Below, one piece after another: positions 40,920 through 51,986 of a stretch of 64,000 bases of DNA. Origin of the DNA: Veillonella caviae (GTDB taxonomy: Bacteria > Bacillota > Negativicutes > Veillonellales > Veillonellaceae). The stretch is from the NCBI RefSeq assembly GCF_003992125.1, contig NZ_RQUY01000007.1, positions 1 to 64,000 of the forward strand, written 5' to 3'. The stretch's first letter is position 1. Each line of letters starts with the position of its first letter. Made by a program: the position numbers and the translations under genes. The notes below the pieces were generated by a model. The model searched no databases. It saw only the letters and a list, made by a program, of their open reading frames with translations, and was not told the origin of the DNA.

Positions 40920-43900
40920 TCAGTCTTCATCTTCAGTGGAATCATCCATAGGGAATGCTAATTCACTAAGAATATCATCTTCACCGCCATTATTAACAGC
41001 CTCTTCTTCCACTTCTAATACTGTTACATCTGATGTTTCAACAGCAGAACCATCCATTACATCTTCAATACCAGTTTCTACTACTTCATCTTCGTCATCA
41101 AGTTCTTTCATTACTACTTCTTCTTGATCTTCGTTCAAGATTTTTACGTCAAGACCGATACTTTGAAGTTCTTTGAGCAATACTTTAAAGGACTCAGGTA
41201 CACCTGGTTCAGGAATATTTTCACCTTTAACGATTTTTTCGTAAGCTTTTACACGACCTACAACATCATCAGATTTTACAGTTAACAACTCTTGAAGCGT
41301 ATACGCTGCGCCATAAGCTTCGAGAGCCCACACTTCCATTTCCCCGAAACGTTGACCACCAAATTGAGCTTTACCACCTAATGGTTGTTGTGTAACAAGG
41401 GAGTACGGACCTGTAGAACGAGCATGAATTTTATCATCAACCAAGTGATGAAGTTTCAACATGTATACATAACCAACTGTAACTCTGTTATCCATTGGTT
41501 CACCAGTACGACCATCGTACAATACAGTTTTACCATCATCACTGCGTCCAGCAATTTCTAAAGTTTCGAAAACATCTTTTTCATGGGCACCATCAAATAC
41601 AGGTGTAGCAATATGAATACCCGCTACATCTGGTTTTGGCATGCCATATGCATCATAATCGTAACCTAAACCTTCCAATTCATGTCTAATTTCGATGCGT
41701 TTTGCACGAGCAGATTCGATGTGATTAATAGTGGATTTAACTTTATTGATAGCTTCTAATTCTTCAACTAAAGCAGACTCCATTACAGGAGCTTCTTCCT
41801 CAGTGCCGAAGTATTCCATATGAAGCTCGTTATATTTAGATTCTAACGCTTTAAGTTCATTATAACGTTCTTCACCACCAAGAGCAGCTAATTTCTTTTG
41901 TGCAGCTTCCTCTACATGTTCGAGGATTTGAGATTTCAAATCGATAATTTTTTCATCAATATCGAAGTGCGCAGTAGTCACATCTTCTGCTGCTTTAGCT
42001 TCTAATGCTTGTATTTCTGCGTATAAGTCGCGAATAACATCAATTTCTTCCCAATAAGATGCATCAGTTCGAGCTTCTTTCAATACATTTTGGATATGAA
42101 GGTCAGTAGCTTTGATTTTCATACCTAAACCTTGAACAGCCCAACCCAAGTGAGTTTCCAACACCTGACCGATATTCATACGAGAAGGTACGCCCAATGG
42201 GTTCAATACAATTTGAACTGGTGTGCCATCTGGAAGGAAAGGCATGTCTTCTTTTCTCATAACGCGAGAAACGACACCTTTGTTACCGTGACGGCCGGCC
42301 ATTTTATCGCCTTCGTGAATTTTACGTTTTTGCGCAATATATACACGTACAAGTTTATTAACACCTGGTGCTAATTCATCACCATTTTCACGAGTGAAGA
42401 CTTTTACGTCTACGACTTTACCAGATTCACCATGAGGTACGCGCAAAGAAGTATCCCGAACTTCACGTTCTTTATCGCCAAAGATAGCGCGCAATAAGCG
42501 TTCTTCTGGTGTCAATTCAGTTTCACCTTTTGGTGTTGCTTTACCAACCAAGATATCACCAGGATGTACTTCTGCACCGATGCAGATAATACCTTCTTCA
42601 TCAAGGTTTTTAAGCATATCATCGCCCGTATTAGGCAATTCACGAGTAATTTCTTCGGCACCTAATTTAGTGTCACGAGCATCACATTCATATTCTTCAA
42701 TATGAATAGAAGTATAAATATCTTCTTTGCAAAGCTCTTCGCTAAGCAAGATAGCATCCTCGTAGTTATAACCTTCCCAAGGCATAAACGCAACTAGAAC
42801 GTTATAACCAAGAGCCAATTCACCGCCATCAGTAGCAGGCCCATCAGCCAATACTTGACCTTTTACAACATGATCACCACGGTTAACGATTGGTTTTTGG
42901 TTGAAACATGTAGATTGGTTAGAACGTAAGAATTTATTTAATCGATATGTATCAACTCGACCATCGCTATCGCGAAGAATGTGGATTTCATTACCCCAAC
43001 AACGAACAACCTTACCTGCTTCACGTGCTAATACGCAAACGCCAGAGTCAGTAGCCGCTGTATATTCCATACCTGTACCAACTAATGGAGCCTGAGCACG
43101 CAATAACGGTACTGCCTGACGTTGCATGTTCGCACCCATAAGTGCACGGTTCGCATCGTCATTTTCAAGGAATGGAATCATGGCTGTACCAATGGATACA
43201 ACTTCTTTTGGACTAACGTCCATGTAGTCAACTTTATCAGGTGCTACTTCTAATACATCATGTCCACGGCGACATGCAACATGGTCGTTAGCGAAATAAC
43301 CTTCTGCATCAAGTGGAGAGTTCGCTTGGGCAATCGTCATGCCTTCTTCTTCATCAGCAGTCATATATACTACAGAATCACTAACGCGAACTTTGATAAC
43401 TTTGTCTGCATCTGCGCCTTCACCATAAATTTTTTCAACTTTACGGTATGGAGCCTCGATAAAACCAAATTCATTAACCTTTGCATAGTTAGACAAGGAG
43501 TTAATCAAACCAATGTTAGGGCCTTCTGGTGTTTCTATAGGACACATACGGCCATAATGAGAATGATGCACGTCACGAACTTCGAAGCCAGCGCGTTCAC
43601 GAGATAAACCACCTGGGCCCAATGCGGAAAGACGACGTTTATGAGTCAATTCTGCTAATGGGTTAGTTTGGTCCATGAACTGGGACAACTGAGATGAACC
43701 AAAGAATTCTTTAATAGCCGCTACGACTGGACGAATATTGATTAATGCTTGTGGAGTAATAGATTCAATTTCTTGAATCGTCATACGTTCACGCACAACC
43801 CGTTCCATACGTGTTAAACCAATACGGAATTGATTTTGCAACAATTCACCTACACAGCGAAGACGGCGATTTCCCAAATGGTCGATATCGTCAGTATGAC

Positions 43901-45065
43901 CGATACCATCCATCAAGTTTAACAAGTAAGAAATATTCGCAATCATATCTTCTCTTGTTACCGTACGATGATCAAACTCTAAATTGCAATTGTTACAGAT
44001 AACTTTTGCTTCGATACCATCAGTAGTAGTCACGAAAAATTCTGCAAAACCTTCGCCATCAAATACATGGCTGCTCGCAACGATATCGAGCTGTTCCTCT
44101 CCGACTTGTACGCCTGCATCGAGAATTACTTCACCAGTTTCAGTATCTACGATTGGTTGTGCCAATGTTTGACCCAGCATCCGTTGACGCCAGCCTAATT
44201 TTTTATTTAATTTATAACGACCTACGCGCGCTAAATCATAACGACGAGCATCAAAGAATAAATTATCAAATAGATTGCGAGCAGATTCCACAGTAGGTGG
44301 TTCACCTGGACGTAATTTTTTGTAGATTTCTACCAAAGCTTCATCAGCAGATTGAGTAGTATCTTTTTCTAATGTGCGAACGATACGTTCATCATAAACT
44401 GGCAAACCATCTTCATCAACTTGCCCACTCCAGAACAAATCGAGAATACTTTCATTTGTATCCCAACCCAAAGCACGAACAAGCACAGTAGCTGGTAATT
44501 TACGATTTCGATCAATACGAACAGCAACGACTTCACTGGCATCAGTTTCAAGTTCAATCCACGCACCACGATTAGGAATAACAGTAGATTCATATAAACG
44601 ATTACCCATGGTATCAATTTCTTTACCATAGTACACGCCAGGAGAACGTACCAATTGGGATACGATAACACGTTCTGCACCATTGATGATGAAAGTACCA
44701 GTATCCGTCATCAACGGGAAATCACCCATAAATACTTCTTGTTCTTTAATATCCATATTTTCAGGATCATTATTAACAAGACGTACATTTACACGAAGCG
44801 GTGCTGCATAGGTCGCATCGCGATTTTTACACTCATTAATATCATACTTAGGCTCACCTAAGCTAAAACCTTCAAAAGAAAGTGCTAAATTACCTGAATT
44901 GTCTTTAATAGGAGAAATATCGTTGAAAATATTTTGTAAACCACTCTCCAAGAACCACTCATACGACTTGCGTTGAATGTCCAACAAATGCGGCATTTTA
45001 ATGACTTCGTTAATTTTTGCATAGGTGTAACGAGTCCGTTTGCCTACTTGTTCAGGTCTGAACAT
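40920..45065 (-). CDS. rpoB: RNA polymerase beta subunit
   Basis: 1381 aa. The rifampicin pocket ([20 protein letters not shown], then [10 protein letters not shown]) has the sensitive-type residues. An acidic C-terminal tail of about 45 residues (rich in Glu/Asp) extends beyond the usual end. The ATG at 45065 follows GGAGG by ten bases; a longer frame to 45101 starts before that site. It has its own consensus promoter about 230 bases upstream and is not adjacent to rplL. Confidence 0.98.
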   Translation of the reverse strand: MFRPEQVGKRTRYTYAKINEVIKMPHLLDIQRKSYEWFLESGLQNIFNDISPIKDNSGNLALSFEGFSLGEPKYDINECKNRDATYAAPLRVNVRLVNNDPENMDIKEQEVFMGDFPLMTDTGTFIINGAERVIVSQLVRSPGVYYGKEIDTMGNRLYESTVIPNRGAWIELETDASEVVAVRIDRNRKLPATVLVRALGWDTNESILDLFWSGQVDEDGLPVYDERIVRTLEKDTTQSADEALVEIYKKLRPGEPPTVESARNLFDNLFFDARRYDLARVGRYKLNKKLGWRQRMLGQTLAQPIVDTETGEVILDAGVQVGEEQLDIVASSHVFDGEGFAEFFVTTTDGIEAKVICNNCNLEFDHRTVTREDMIANISYLLNLMDGIGHTDDIDHLGNRRLRCVGELLQNQFRIGLTRMERVVRERMTIQEIESITPQALINIRPVVAAIKEFFGSSQLSQFMDQTNPLAELTHKRRLSALGPGGLSRERAGFEVRDVHHSHYGRMCPIETPEGPNIGLINSLSNYAKVNEFGFIEAPYRKVEKIYGEGADADKVIKVRVSDSVVYMTADEEEGMTIAQANSPLDAEGYFANDHVACRRGHDVLEVAPDKVDYMDVSPKEVVSIGTAMIPFLENDDANRALMGANMQRQAVPLLRAQAPLVGTGMEYTAATDSGVCVLAREAGKVVRCWGNEIHILRDSDGRVDTYRLNKFLRSNQSTCFNQKPIVNRGDHVVKGQVLADGPATDGGELALGYNVLVAFMPWEGYNYEDAILLSEELCKEDIYTSIHIEEYECDARDTKLGAEEITRELPNTGDDMLKNLDEEGIICIGAEVHPGDILVGKATPKGETELTPEERLLRAIFGDKEREVRDTSLRVPHGESGKVVDVKVFTRENGDELAPGVNKLVRVYIAQKRKIHEGDKMAGRHGNKGVVSRVMRKEDMPFLPDGTPVQIVLNPLGVPSRMNIGQVLETHLGWAVQGLGMKIKATDLHIQNVLKEARTDASYWEEIDVIRDLYAEIQALEAKAAEDVTTAHFDIDEKIIDLKSQILEHVEEAAQKKLAALGGEERYNELKALESKYNELHMEYFGTEEEAPVMESALVEELEAINKVKSTINHIESARAKRIEIRHELEGLGYDYDAYGMPKPDVAGIHIATPVFDGAHEKDVFETLEIAGRSDDGKTVLYDGRTGEPMDNRVTVGYVYMLKLHHLVDDKIHARSTGPYSLVTQQPLGGKAQFGGQRFGEMEVWALEAYGAAYTLQELLTVKSDDVVGRVKAYEKIVKGENIPEPGVPESFKVLLKELQSIGLDVKILNEDQEEVVMKELDDEDEVVETGIEDVMDGSAVETSDVTVLEVEEEAVNNGGEDDILSELAFPMDDSTEDED

Positions 45066-45301
45066 ATTTGCTTGCCCTCCTTCAAATACACGGTCTACCA
45101 TATTCTATAACGGCATAGAAAAGACATCTTACAGGTCTCAGTTTTCCTGCTCCGATAACGTCAAATAAGCAAGGCCTTTTATCATTTTAAAATAACCTTG
45201 CTTTCCATTATCCAAGCACAACCTTGGAAGAAAAACCTTACTACTATTTAAGTTATAGCTTCTACATGGAAAAGTAGAAAATGCTACTTTTGCAATTTAT
45301 A
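45066..45301 (-). promoter_or_regulatory. rpoB leader with three hairpins
   Basis: Predicted 230-base untranslated leader. In transcript order it has AAAAGTAG/CTACTTTT (45270-45291), CCAAG/CTTGG (45212-45227) and AAGCAAGG/CCTTGCTT with a 21-base loop (45167-45203). No family of leader RNA was recognised; an attenuator or autogenous site is possible. Confidence 0.45.
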
Positions 45302-45330
45302 ATTATATCACCACAAAAAAGAGCTGTCAA
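45302..45330 (-). promoter_or_regulatory. rpoB promoter
   Basis: Minus-strand TTGACA (45325-45330), 17-bp spacer, TATAAT (45302-45307), a perfect sigma-70 consensus. The -35 and spacer lie inside one arm of the aspA terminator. Confidence 0.85.
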
Positions 45331-45352
45331 CAAAACTATTGACAGCTCTTTT
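45317..45352. terminator. aspA terminator
   Basis: Perfect 14-bp stem (45317-45330 with 45339-45352), 8-base loop, T-run on both strands. Confidence 0.9.
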
Positions 45353-45457
45353 GAAAACTTCATTGACCATAAAAAGTATTAGAAGTAAAAATTAAAATTT
45401 ATATATACTGTTTTCGTTATTACAAATATCTTACTGCTCTTAACAACAAGAGTCCAA

Positions 45458-46873
45458 CTAGTTACCTGTATTTTTCAAAAGATCAACACCTGCAATACCA
45501 GGTCGGGTCATTTCCTTTGGAGATAAGATATAATTAATTTCTTCTTCTGTCAACAAACCTTCTTCCAAAATAATATCGCGAATAGCTCGGCCAGAAGTGT
45601 ACGCCTCTTTTGCTAACCCTGATGCGGTTTCATAACCTAAATGAGGTAATAAAGCCGTAACGATACCAACGGATCGATTAAGCCAATATTCACATTGCTC
45701 TCTATCCACCTCAAGATCCACAAGCAACTTATCAACAAAGGTATTTACACCATTTTTCAAATAACACAAATTGTTAAATAAGTTATATGCCAACACAGGT
45801 TCCATTACGTTTAACTCAAATTGACCATTTTCTACAGCTAATGTGATAGTAAGATCATTGCCGATAACTTGGTAGCACACTTGGTTCAATACTTCTGCGA
45901 TAACAGGATTTACCTTACCAGGCATAATGGAGGACCCCGGTTGGCGTGGTGGTAATTTTAATTCCCCAATACCACAGCGAGGACCAGATGCCATCAAGCG
46001 AAAATCATTAGCCATTTTGATGAGTACTAAGGCTGTAACTTTTAAACCACTAGAAATATCTGCAAAAATATCAGTATTGTTAGTCGCATCAATGAGATTA
46101 TCTGCAGTGTAGAATGGTTCACCTACAACTTCACTCAACTCATAGGCTACATCTTCAATATAACTAGGTTCTGCATTGAGACCTGTACCTACAGCAGTAG
46201 CCCCCATATTAATAACATGAGCACCTTCTACCGCCGATTTAATTCGTTTAATACCGCGGCGCACACCAGATGCATAAGCAGCCATTTCTTGCCCTAATGT
46301 AATTGGTACAGCATCTTGCAAATGAGTGCGACCCATTTTTAAAATTTCACTGTACTCTTCAGCTTTTTTCTCTAATTCATCAACAAGACGTTGTAATGCT
46401 TCAAGTAGAGGTTTCGATTTCAAAATAGCACAAACCTTAATAGCTGTTGGGAAGGCATCATTAGTGGACTGTGCCATATTGCAATGATTATTGGGACTCA
46501 CAATATCATAAGCACCTTTTGGATGACCTAAAATTTCTAATGCACGATTTGCCAATACTTCGTTCATATTCATATTAACAGATGTACCTGCACCGCCTTG
46601 AATCGGATCTACAGGGAATTGATCTGCCAATTCGCCGCGAATAACTTCATCAGCAGCTTGCACGATAGCTTTGCCAACAGATACATTGAGGCGACCAGTT
46701 TTCATATTTGCCATTGCAGATGCTTTTTTTACCATCGCCAAGGCTTTGATAAAATCTTGATCTAAATGTTTGCCTGTAATGTGAAAATTTTCTAAAGCAC
46801 GGATGGTTTGTACTCCATAATATAACTCATCTGCTACTTCTAATTCACCTAGAAAATCATGCTCTTTTCTCAT
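45458..46873 (-). CDS. aspA: Aspartate ammonia-lyase
   Basis: Deaminates aspartate to fumarate, supplying fumarate for anaerobic respiration or the succinate pathway. 471 aa of the fumarase/aspartase superfamily: YYGVQTIRALENF near residue 18 is aspartase-like rather than FumC-like, GGAGTSVNMNMNEV near residue 95, and the signature GSSIMPGKVNP near residue 318. Transcribed alone, between its extended -10 promoter and the terminator that overlaps the rpoB promoter. Fumarase is the alternative but less likely. Confidence 0.93.
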   Translation of the reverse strand: MRKEHDFLGELEVADELYYGVQTIRALENFHITGKHLDQDFIKALAMVKKASAMANMKTGRLNVSVGKAIVQAADEVIRGELADQFPVDPIQGGAGTSVNMNMNEVLANRALEILGHPKGAYDIVSPNNHCNMAQSTNDAFPTAIKVCAILKSKPLLEALQRLVDELEKKAEEYSEILKMGRTHLQDAVPITLGQEMAAYASGVRRGIKRIKSAVEGAHVINMGATAVGTGLNAEPSYIEDVAYELSEVVGEPFYTADNLIDATNNTDIFADISSGLKVTALVLIKMANDFRLMASGPRCGIGELKLPPRQPGSSIMPGKVNPVIAEVLNQVCYQVIGNDLTITLAVENGQFELNVMEPVLAYNLFNNLCYLKNGVNTFVDKLLVDLEVDREQCEYWLNRSVGIVTALLPHLGYETASGLAKEAYTSGRAIRDIILEEGLLTEEEINYILSPKEMTRPGIAGVDLLKNTGN

Positions 46874-46935
46874 ACTAAGCCTTCTTTCTATATTATGAAT
46901 ACCATTGTATTAACAATCATTATTATATCGACTTC

Positions 46936-46944
46936 ATTATAGCA
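46936..46944 (-). promoter_or_regulatory. aspA promoter (extended -10)
   Basis: Minus-strand TGCTATAAT with a weak TTTATG at -35 (16-bp spacer). Confidence 0.55.
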
Positions 46945-47144
46945 TGTATTTTGTATACATAAAAGTCATTTTATATATTCTGTAAAAACAATATTCTATA
47001 TAATCTCAATGATTCAAATTTGATACAGTCTCACCCATTTTGTAGTGCAATATTTTGATTTTCTTTACATTCACTAAACAAAAAGAGAATCTATATTATG
47101 TATGCTTTCACAATCCGTCAGTGCTTAGTAGTTTTACAGAAGTA

Positions 47145-47172
47145 TTGATATTAATGATACGTAATATATAGT
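47145..47172 (+). promoter_or_regulatory. Glycosyltransferase promoter
   Basis: TTGATA (47145-47150), 16-bp spacer, TATAGT (47167-47172); AAGGGAG precedes the ATG at 47211. Confidence 0.6.
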
Positions 47173-47210
47173 ACAATAAAAGAAATCAATTTATGTAAGG
47201 GAGTTTTACC

Positions 47211-48843
47211 ATGATTAACGTCAATCACCTAATAAGGATGTTCTGCTTATTCCTCTTCACCGTCGTAGGCTACGGTTTCTATAATGCCTATCTACCGATC
47301 ACAGATCCAGTAGAATCTAATTATGTACTATCTGCCGTTACCATGCTTAAACATAATTCTTGGATATCCCCCATGATTTATGATAATGTGTGGTACGACA
47401 AACCACCGCTCACCTATTGGGTACTGATGATTACATACAAACTATTTGGTATTTCCGATTTTACATCGCGTATTCCCAATACATTAATTGCAGGTATATC
47501 AGTTAGTTTTATATATCATATCGTGTATCGCATCAAACAATCCATCCCGATTGCCATAACTAGTGCCATATTACTTATGAGTACATTACAATTTTGGTAC
47601 ATATCCCATGCAATCATTACCGACGGTTTCCTGTTTTTCTTTTCCCTCGCAACCTTCGGCTACGCTTATCTTGCTTTAGAATATCACGACCGCAGTGCCA
47701 TGGTGAAAGCATACGCCGCCACAGGCTTTGCTATTATAACAAAGGGTCCTATTGGATTACTATTGCCGGGATTAATTTTACTCCTCTTTACCTTTGTAAA
47801 AGCTTTGCAATCAAAGGATAGTAAATGCAAAGCGTTGCTCCAAGAATGGCGTATTCTATTTAATCCCTTAGGAATCCTAGTTTGCTTACTCATTGCCAGT
47901 CCATGGTATATCGCCATGTACAACATGCATGGCATCGATTTTATTCTCGGATTCTTAGGGCTGCATAATGTGGACCGTGCTCTTGTATCAGAGCATCCTA
48001 AATTCGATGTGTGGTATTACTATCTCATCATTGTGCCCATAGCACTATTACCTTGGACACCGCTATTGATATCGAAGCTCCGTAAATTAGATTGGCACCA
48101 TAATTTTAATCAACTTAGTGCTCTTTGGTTTTTCATCATTATCCTATTTTATTCATTAGTAGCTACTAAATATTTAACCTATACATTACCAGCCATTATT
48201 CCATGTATTATTTGGACGGGTGAGCAATTAGTCTCAGTATTACACAATAGATTTAGCGATTGCAAGAATTCATTCGCCTTTATAAAGCTGGTACTCACAC
48301 CTTATATCATTTTTAATCTTATATTCCTAATAGCTACGTTCTTTGATTCTTCTCTTAGCCCTACTCCACTCATCATAAGCAGTATATTATGTTTAGGTAG
48401 TTGTATTATTATAACCCGTAGAAAAACAATCACAAAATCTACTATCATGTATCTAATACTCCCAATCCTATGTATATACTCTGCCATCACCATAACTGTT
48501 CCACCAATATTAACATCACAATCAGGTATACAATTTAAACCTTATCTTCAAAAAGATATACCAACCTATATACGGCACCTACTATACCTCATTAATCTAT
48601 TATACAGACACAATGCCAACTCAAGTATTTGTAGATACAAAAGACGATCCACGTTGGACTAAAGGCAAAAATTTAATGCCTACTATCACAAAACAAGAAC
48701 TCTTAAACAATAGCAAAAACCTTAATAAAGCTATTGTTATTGTACCCAATAAATATGATAGAGATTTTATTACTACCGAAATATATCAACAAAGTAAAAA
48801 AATCGGTCAAACTAAGTCTGGCAAAATCTACCAATTACATTAA
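47211..48843 (+). pseudogene. ArnT/PMT-like membrane glycosyltransferase, frameshifted
   Basis: Integral-membrane GT-C enzyme of the ArnT/PMT type, which moves sugars from polyprenyl-phosphate carriers, probably onto lipid A or another envelope acceptor. The first reading frame (47211-48662) gives about ten hydrophobic segments with ITDPVESNYVLSA near residue 31 and WYDKPPLTYWVLM near residue 62, the family's N-terminal signature. Between about 48545 and 48600 homologous-looking sequence moves to the next frame (YYTSLIYYTDTMP) and continues to 48843 as a soluble tail of about 77 residues. The two pieces together give about 540 aa, the usual length. A real frameshift, slippage or a sequencing error all fit. 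The only plus-strand gene between rplL and rpoB. Confidence 0.75.
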
Positions 48844-48853
48844 TTCTATAAGC

Positions 48854-48890
48854 AAAATCCCTCTTCTATCACGATGAGGGATTTTCTTTG
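48854..48890 (+). terminator. Glycosyltransferase terminator
   Basis: 10-bp stem (48854-48863 with 48876-48885) ending in TTTTCTTTG. Confidence 0.85.
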
Positions 48891-48958
48891 TTTCTCGTTA
48901 ATACATTTAGGGATTATAGAACCCGCTATAGGACGAAACAAGTATGTATTTGATTATA

Positions 48959-48987
48959 CAAAAAAGGCGTACCTCTCGGTACGCCTT
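48959..48987 (-). terminator. rplL terminator
   Basis: 10-bp stem AAGGCGTACC/GGTACGCCTT (48964-48973, 48978-48987), tetraloop, T-run on the minus strand. Confidence 0.9.
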
Positions 48988-49006
48988 AATATGTTAGGGC
49001 TAAGAA

Positions 49007-49375
49007 TTATTTCAATTCTACGGATGCGCCAGCTTCTTCCAATTGAGCTTTCAAAGCTTCAGCTGCTTCAGTTGGAACGCCTTCTTTTACAGGTGCAGGA
49101 GCGCCGTCAACGATAGCTTTAGCTTCTTTCAAGCCAAGACCAGTTGCTTCACGAACAACTTTAATTACGTTGATTTTAGATGCGCCAGCATCTTTCAAGA
49201 TTACGTCGAAAGAATCTTTAGCTGCGCCAGCACCAGCATCACCAGCTGCTGCTACTGCTACAGGAGCTGCTGCAGTTACGCCAAATTCTTCTTCGATTGC
49301 TTTTACAAGATCATTAAGTTCAAGGATAGTTGCTTCTTTCAATTCAGCAACGATGTTTTCAATGTTCAATGCCAT
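49007..49375 (-). CDS. rplL: 50S ribosomal protein L7/L12
   Basis: Stalk protein recruiting translational GTPases. 122 aa: N-terminal dimerisation helices, Ala/Gly hinge ([12 protein letters not shown]), and C-terminal factor-binding domain. It ends the operon; rpoB, its usual downstream neighbour, is 4 kb away. Confidence 0.98.
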   Translation of the reverse strand: MALNIENIVAELKEATILELNDLVKAIEEEFGVTAAAPVAVAAAGDAGAGAAKDSFDVILKDAGASKINVIKVVREATGLGLKEAKAIVDGAPAPVKEGVPTEAAEALKAQLEEAGASVELK

Positions 49376-49444
49376 TTTAGATTTCCTCCATAAAATAGTT
49401 TTTATTGAGCTAGTACTAAGCGACTAGCGGATAATTTGCAGATA

Positions 49445-49951
49445 TTATTCTGCAGCTTCTGCTGGTTGAGCTTCTGCAACAGCTTTGACAGCGTATGCAA
49501 CGTTGCGAACAGGAGCTTGCAACACGGAAAGCAACATGGAAAGCATACCATCGCGATTTGGAAGGTTTGCAATTGCTTTAACTTGAGCAGCATCCATAAC
49601 TTCGCCTTCAACGATACCAGCTTTAACAGTAACAACTTCTTGTTCTGTAGCTTTAATGAATTGTTCGATTACACGAGCAGGTGCAACAGCATCTTCTTTA
49701 GAAGTAGCCAACGCAGTTGGGCCTTCCAAATGCTCAGTGAAACCTTCAAGATTCAATTCGTTTGCAGCAATGCGAGTCAAAGTATTTTTGATTACTTTGT
49801 ATTCAACACCTTCAGCCAACATTTTGCGACGAAGATCAGTAGCTTGAGCTACAGTCAAACCAGAGTAACCAATCAATACAGCACCTTTTGCTTCGGAAAG
49901 AGTTTCTTTCATTTGAGCAACAATTGCTTTTTTTGATTCAGTGACAGCCAT
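49445..49951 (-). CDS. rplJ: 50S ribosomal protein L10
   Basis: 168 aa; stalk base that binds L7/L12 dimers. AVLIGYSGLTVAQATDLRRK near residue 20. Preceded by an L10-type leader with an attenuator. Confidence 0.97.
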   Translation of the reverse strand: MAVTESKKAIVAQMKETLSEAKGAVLIGYSGLTVAQATDLRRKMLAEGVEYKVIKNTLTRIAANELNLEGFTEHLEGPTALATSKEDAVAPARVIEQFIKATEQEVVTVKAGIVEGEVMDAAQVKAIANLPNRDGMLSMLLSVLQAPVRNVAYAVKAVAEAQPAEAAE

Positions 49952-50002
49952 TAGATTACCTCCTTATAGATTTTTGTGGTGCTCTATGTACTATCTTAGC
50001 GT

Positions 50003-50031
50003 AAAAAGACCTCACCGTTGCCGATGAGGTC
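50003..50031 (-). terminator. Attenuator upstream of rplJ
   Basis: GACCTCA/TGAGGTC stem (50008-50014, 50025-50031) followed by five T on the minus strand, between rplA and rplJ. Confidence 0.75.
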
Positions 50032-50100
50032 GTAACTATCCCAGTTTATTCTAGGTGTCAGCCTCAGCGGGCGGATTTTCATCCATTATACATACCTGCC
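50032..50100 (-). promoter_or_regulatory. L10-leader-like RNA
   Basis: The transcribed strand carries CCCGCTGAGGCTGACACC and a following AATAAACTGGGATAG, resembling the L10 leader that binds the L10-L12 complex to control stalk production in Firmicutes. Placement between rplA and rplJ fits. Identity is by resemblance, not by a covariance search. Confidence 0.6.
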
Positions 50101-50125
50101 GTCTACAGCTAAGAGACATATGTGA

Positions 50126-50836
50126 TTATTGCTCTTTGGAAACTGCGCTCAATTTGAACACATTCAAAGGCACACCAGGGCCCATTGTAGAAGCCAAAGT
50201 TACAGATTTAATATATTGACCTTTAGCAGCTACAGGTTTAGCCTTGATAATAGTATCAACGATTGTACGATAGTTGTCAAGTAATTTTTCATCATCGAAA
50301 GACGCTTTACCGATGGAGCAAGAAATAATACCTGCTTTATCAGTACGGTATTCGATTTTACCAGCTTTGATTTCGTTTACTGCACGAGCAACGTCTGGAG
50401 TTACAGTACCAACTTTAGGGTTTGGCATCAAACCTTTTGGACCCAAGATTTTACCAAGACGGCCTACTTGGCCCATCATGTCAGGTGTAGCAACTACTAC
50501 GTCGAAGTCACTCCAACCACCTTGGATTTTTGCTACCAACTCTTCAGAACCAACGAAATCTGCGCCAGCATCTTCAGCTTCTTTAATTTTGTCGCCTTTT
50601 GCGAATACAAGAACGCGTTTAGTTTTGCCAGTACCATGAGGCAATACTACTGCACCACGAACTTGTTGATCAGCGTATTTAGGGTCGACATTCAAGTTGA
50701 AAGCGATTTCAACTGTTTCATCGAAATTTGCAGTTGCAGTTTTCTTAACAAGCTCAATTGCTTCCACTGGCTCATAAAATTTACCAGCTTCAATAAGTTT
50801 TGCTGCTTCAGCGTATTTCTTACCTACTTTTGCCAT
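50126..50836 (-). CDS. rplA: 50S ribosomal protein L1
   Basis: 236 aa; L1-stalk protein and frequent repressor of rplKA translation. [20 protein letters not shown] near residue 38, [15 protein letters not shown] near residue 130. Confidence 0.97.
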   Translation of the reverse strand: MAKVGKKYAEAAKLIEAGKFYEPVEAIELVKKTATANFDETVEIAFNLNVDPKYADQQVRGAVVLPHGTGKTKRVLVFAKGDKIKEAEDAGADFVGSEELVAKIQGGWSDFDVVVATPDMMGQVGRLGKILGPKGLMPNPKVGTVTPDVARAVNEIKAGKIEYRTDKAGIISCSIGKASFDDEKLLDNYRTIVDTIIKAKPVAAKGQYIKSVTLASTMGPGVPLNVFKLSAVSKEQ

Positions 50837-50853
50837 TATAATATCCTCCTTAT

Positions 50854-50879
50854 GTGGTCAAACGGGAATTCCCTCCCAC
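50854..50879 (-). promoter_or_regulatory. Structured element before rplA
   Basis: Transcript reads GTGGGAGG, then CCCGTTTGACCAC, able to pair GTGG with CCAC. The same layout occurs before rplK, pointing to a shared ligand such as L1 itself. Confidence 0.45.
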
Positions 50880-50911
50880 CGATTAGCGCCTATGCACCAA
50901 TCGTACGCTTA

Positions 50912-51337
50912 TTAGTCAACGATTTCAATGCCCATGCTGCGAGCAGTACCTTCTACCATGCGCATACCTTGTTCTACGGTATTAGCATTCAAGTCAGGCA
51001 TTTTTGTTTCAGCAATTTCACGAACTTTATCGCGACTTACTTTAGCTACTTTATCACGGTTAGGTACACCAGAACCTTTTGGAATACCTGCAGCTTTTTT
51101 CAACAATACTGCAGCTGGTGGAGTTTTTGTGATGAAGTCAAAGCTACGATCTTCATATACGTTAATAACTACTGGAATGATCAAGCCCGCTTGTTTAGCA
51201 GTACGTTCGTTGAATTCTTTTGTGAAAGCAACGATATTAACACCTGCTTGGCCTAGTGCAGGACCAACTGGTGGTGCTGGAGTAGCTTTAGCGGCTTCAA
51301 TTTGTAGTTTTACTTGTTTAACTAATTTCTTAGCCAT
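50912..51337 (-). CDS. rplK: 50S ribosomal protein L11
   Basis: 141 aa; GTPase-associated centre. [20 protein letters not shown] near residue 9 holds the thiopeptide-contact prolines. Confidence 0.97.
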   Translation of the reverse strand: MAKKLVKQVKLQIEAAKATPAPPVGPALGQAGVNIVAFTKEFNERTAKQAGLIIPVVINVYEDRSFDFITKTPPAAVLLKKAAGIPKGSGVPNRDKVAKVSRDKVREIAETKMPDLNANTVEQGMRMVEGTARSMGIEIVD

Positions 51338-51365
51338 GGGTAATTAAACCTCCTATGCTTATACT

Positions 51366-51397
51366 GTGGTGGTAACGGATCTACATCCTCCCACTGG
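51366..51397 (-). promoter_or_regulatory. Structured element before rplK
   Basis: Transcript reads GTGGGAGG, eight bases, then CCGTTACCACCAC; arms GTGG/CCAC pair. Parallels the element before rplA. Confidence 0.45.
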
Positions 51398-51438
51398 CAA
51401 CCAAAATCGATTGCACTTTTAGAGTTATAGTATATATA

Positions 51439-51975
51439 TTAAAGAGTTTTTTCAACTTGAGAAAACTCTACCTCTACCTCTGTGTCTCGGTTGAACATCT
51501 CAACGTTAAGTTTTAATGTTCCTTTTTCAGGGTTAATTTCGGTAATAACACCTAGTCTATCTTCAAAGGCTCCGGACGTAATGCGTACCGTTTCACCAAC
51601 TTCTACATCGATGTTGATTGTTGGTTTCTTATCCAAGCCCTGAGACTTAAGTATATGTTCTACTTCGGAATCAGAAAGTGGAACTGGTTTTGTAGCAGAA
51701 CCAACGAAACCAGTTACACCTGGTGTGTTGCGTACAACATACCAAGAACGGTCGTTAACTTCCATCTCAACCAATACATACCCAGGAAAGATCTTACGTT
51801 TTACTACTTTTTTAACCCCATCTTTTTCATCCACTTCATCTTCAAGAGGTACTAGAATACGGCTAATTACATCTTGTAGACCCATAGATTGAACCTTAAG
51901 TTCAAGAGTGGTTTTTACTTTATTTTCGTAGCCTGAATAGGTATGAATTACATACCACTTCTTATCTGCTTCCAT
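51439..51975 (-). CDS. nusG: Transcription termination/antitermination protein NusG
   Basis: 178 aa; NGN domain (WYVIHTYSGYENKVKTTL at residue 7) and C-terminal KOW domain (GETVRITSGAFEDRLGVI). Lies between secE and rplK as in most bacteria. Confidence 0.97.
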   Translation of the reverse strand: MEADKKWYVIHTYSGYENKVKTTLELKVQSMGLQDVISRILVPLEDEVDEKDGVKKVVKRKIFPGYVLVEMEVNDRSWYVVRNTPGVTGFVGSATKPVPLSDSEVEHILKSQGLDKKPTINIDVEVGETVRITSGAFEDRLGVITEINPEKGTLKLNVEMFNRDTEVEVEFSQVEKTL

Positions 51976-51986
51976 GTAATGGCCCC

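Larger units (their letters stand above)
46874..47210. other. Divergent intergenic region aspA / glycosyltransferase
   Basis: No ORF of note. It carries the two divergent promoters and is otherwise AT-rich without recognisable repeats. Confidence 0.55.
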
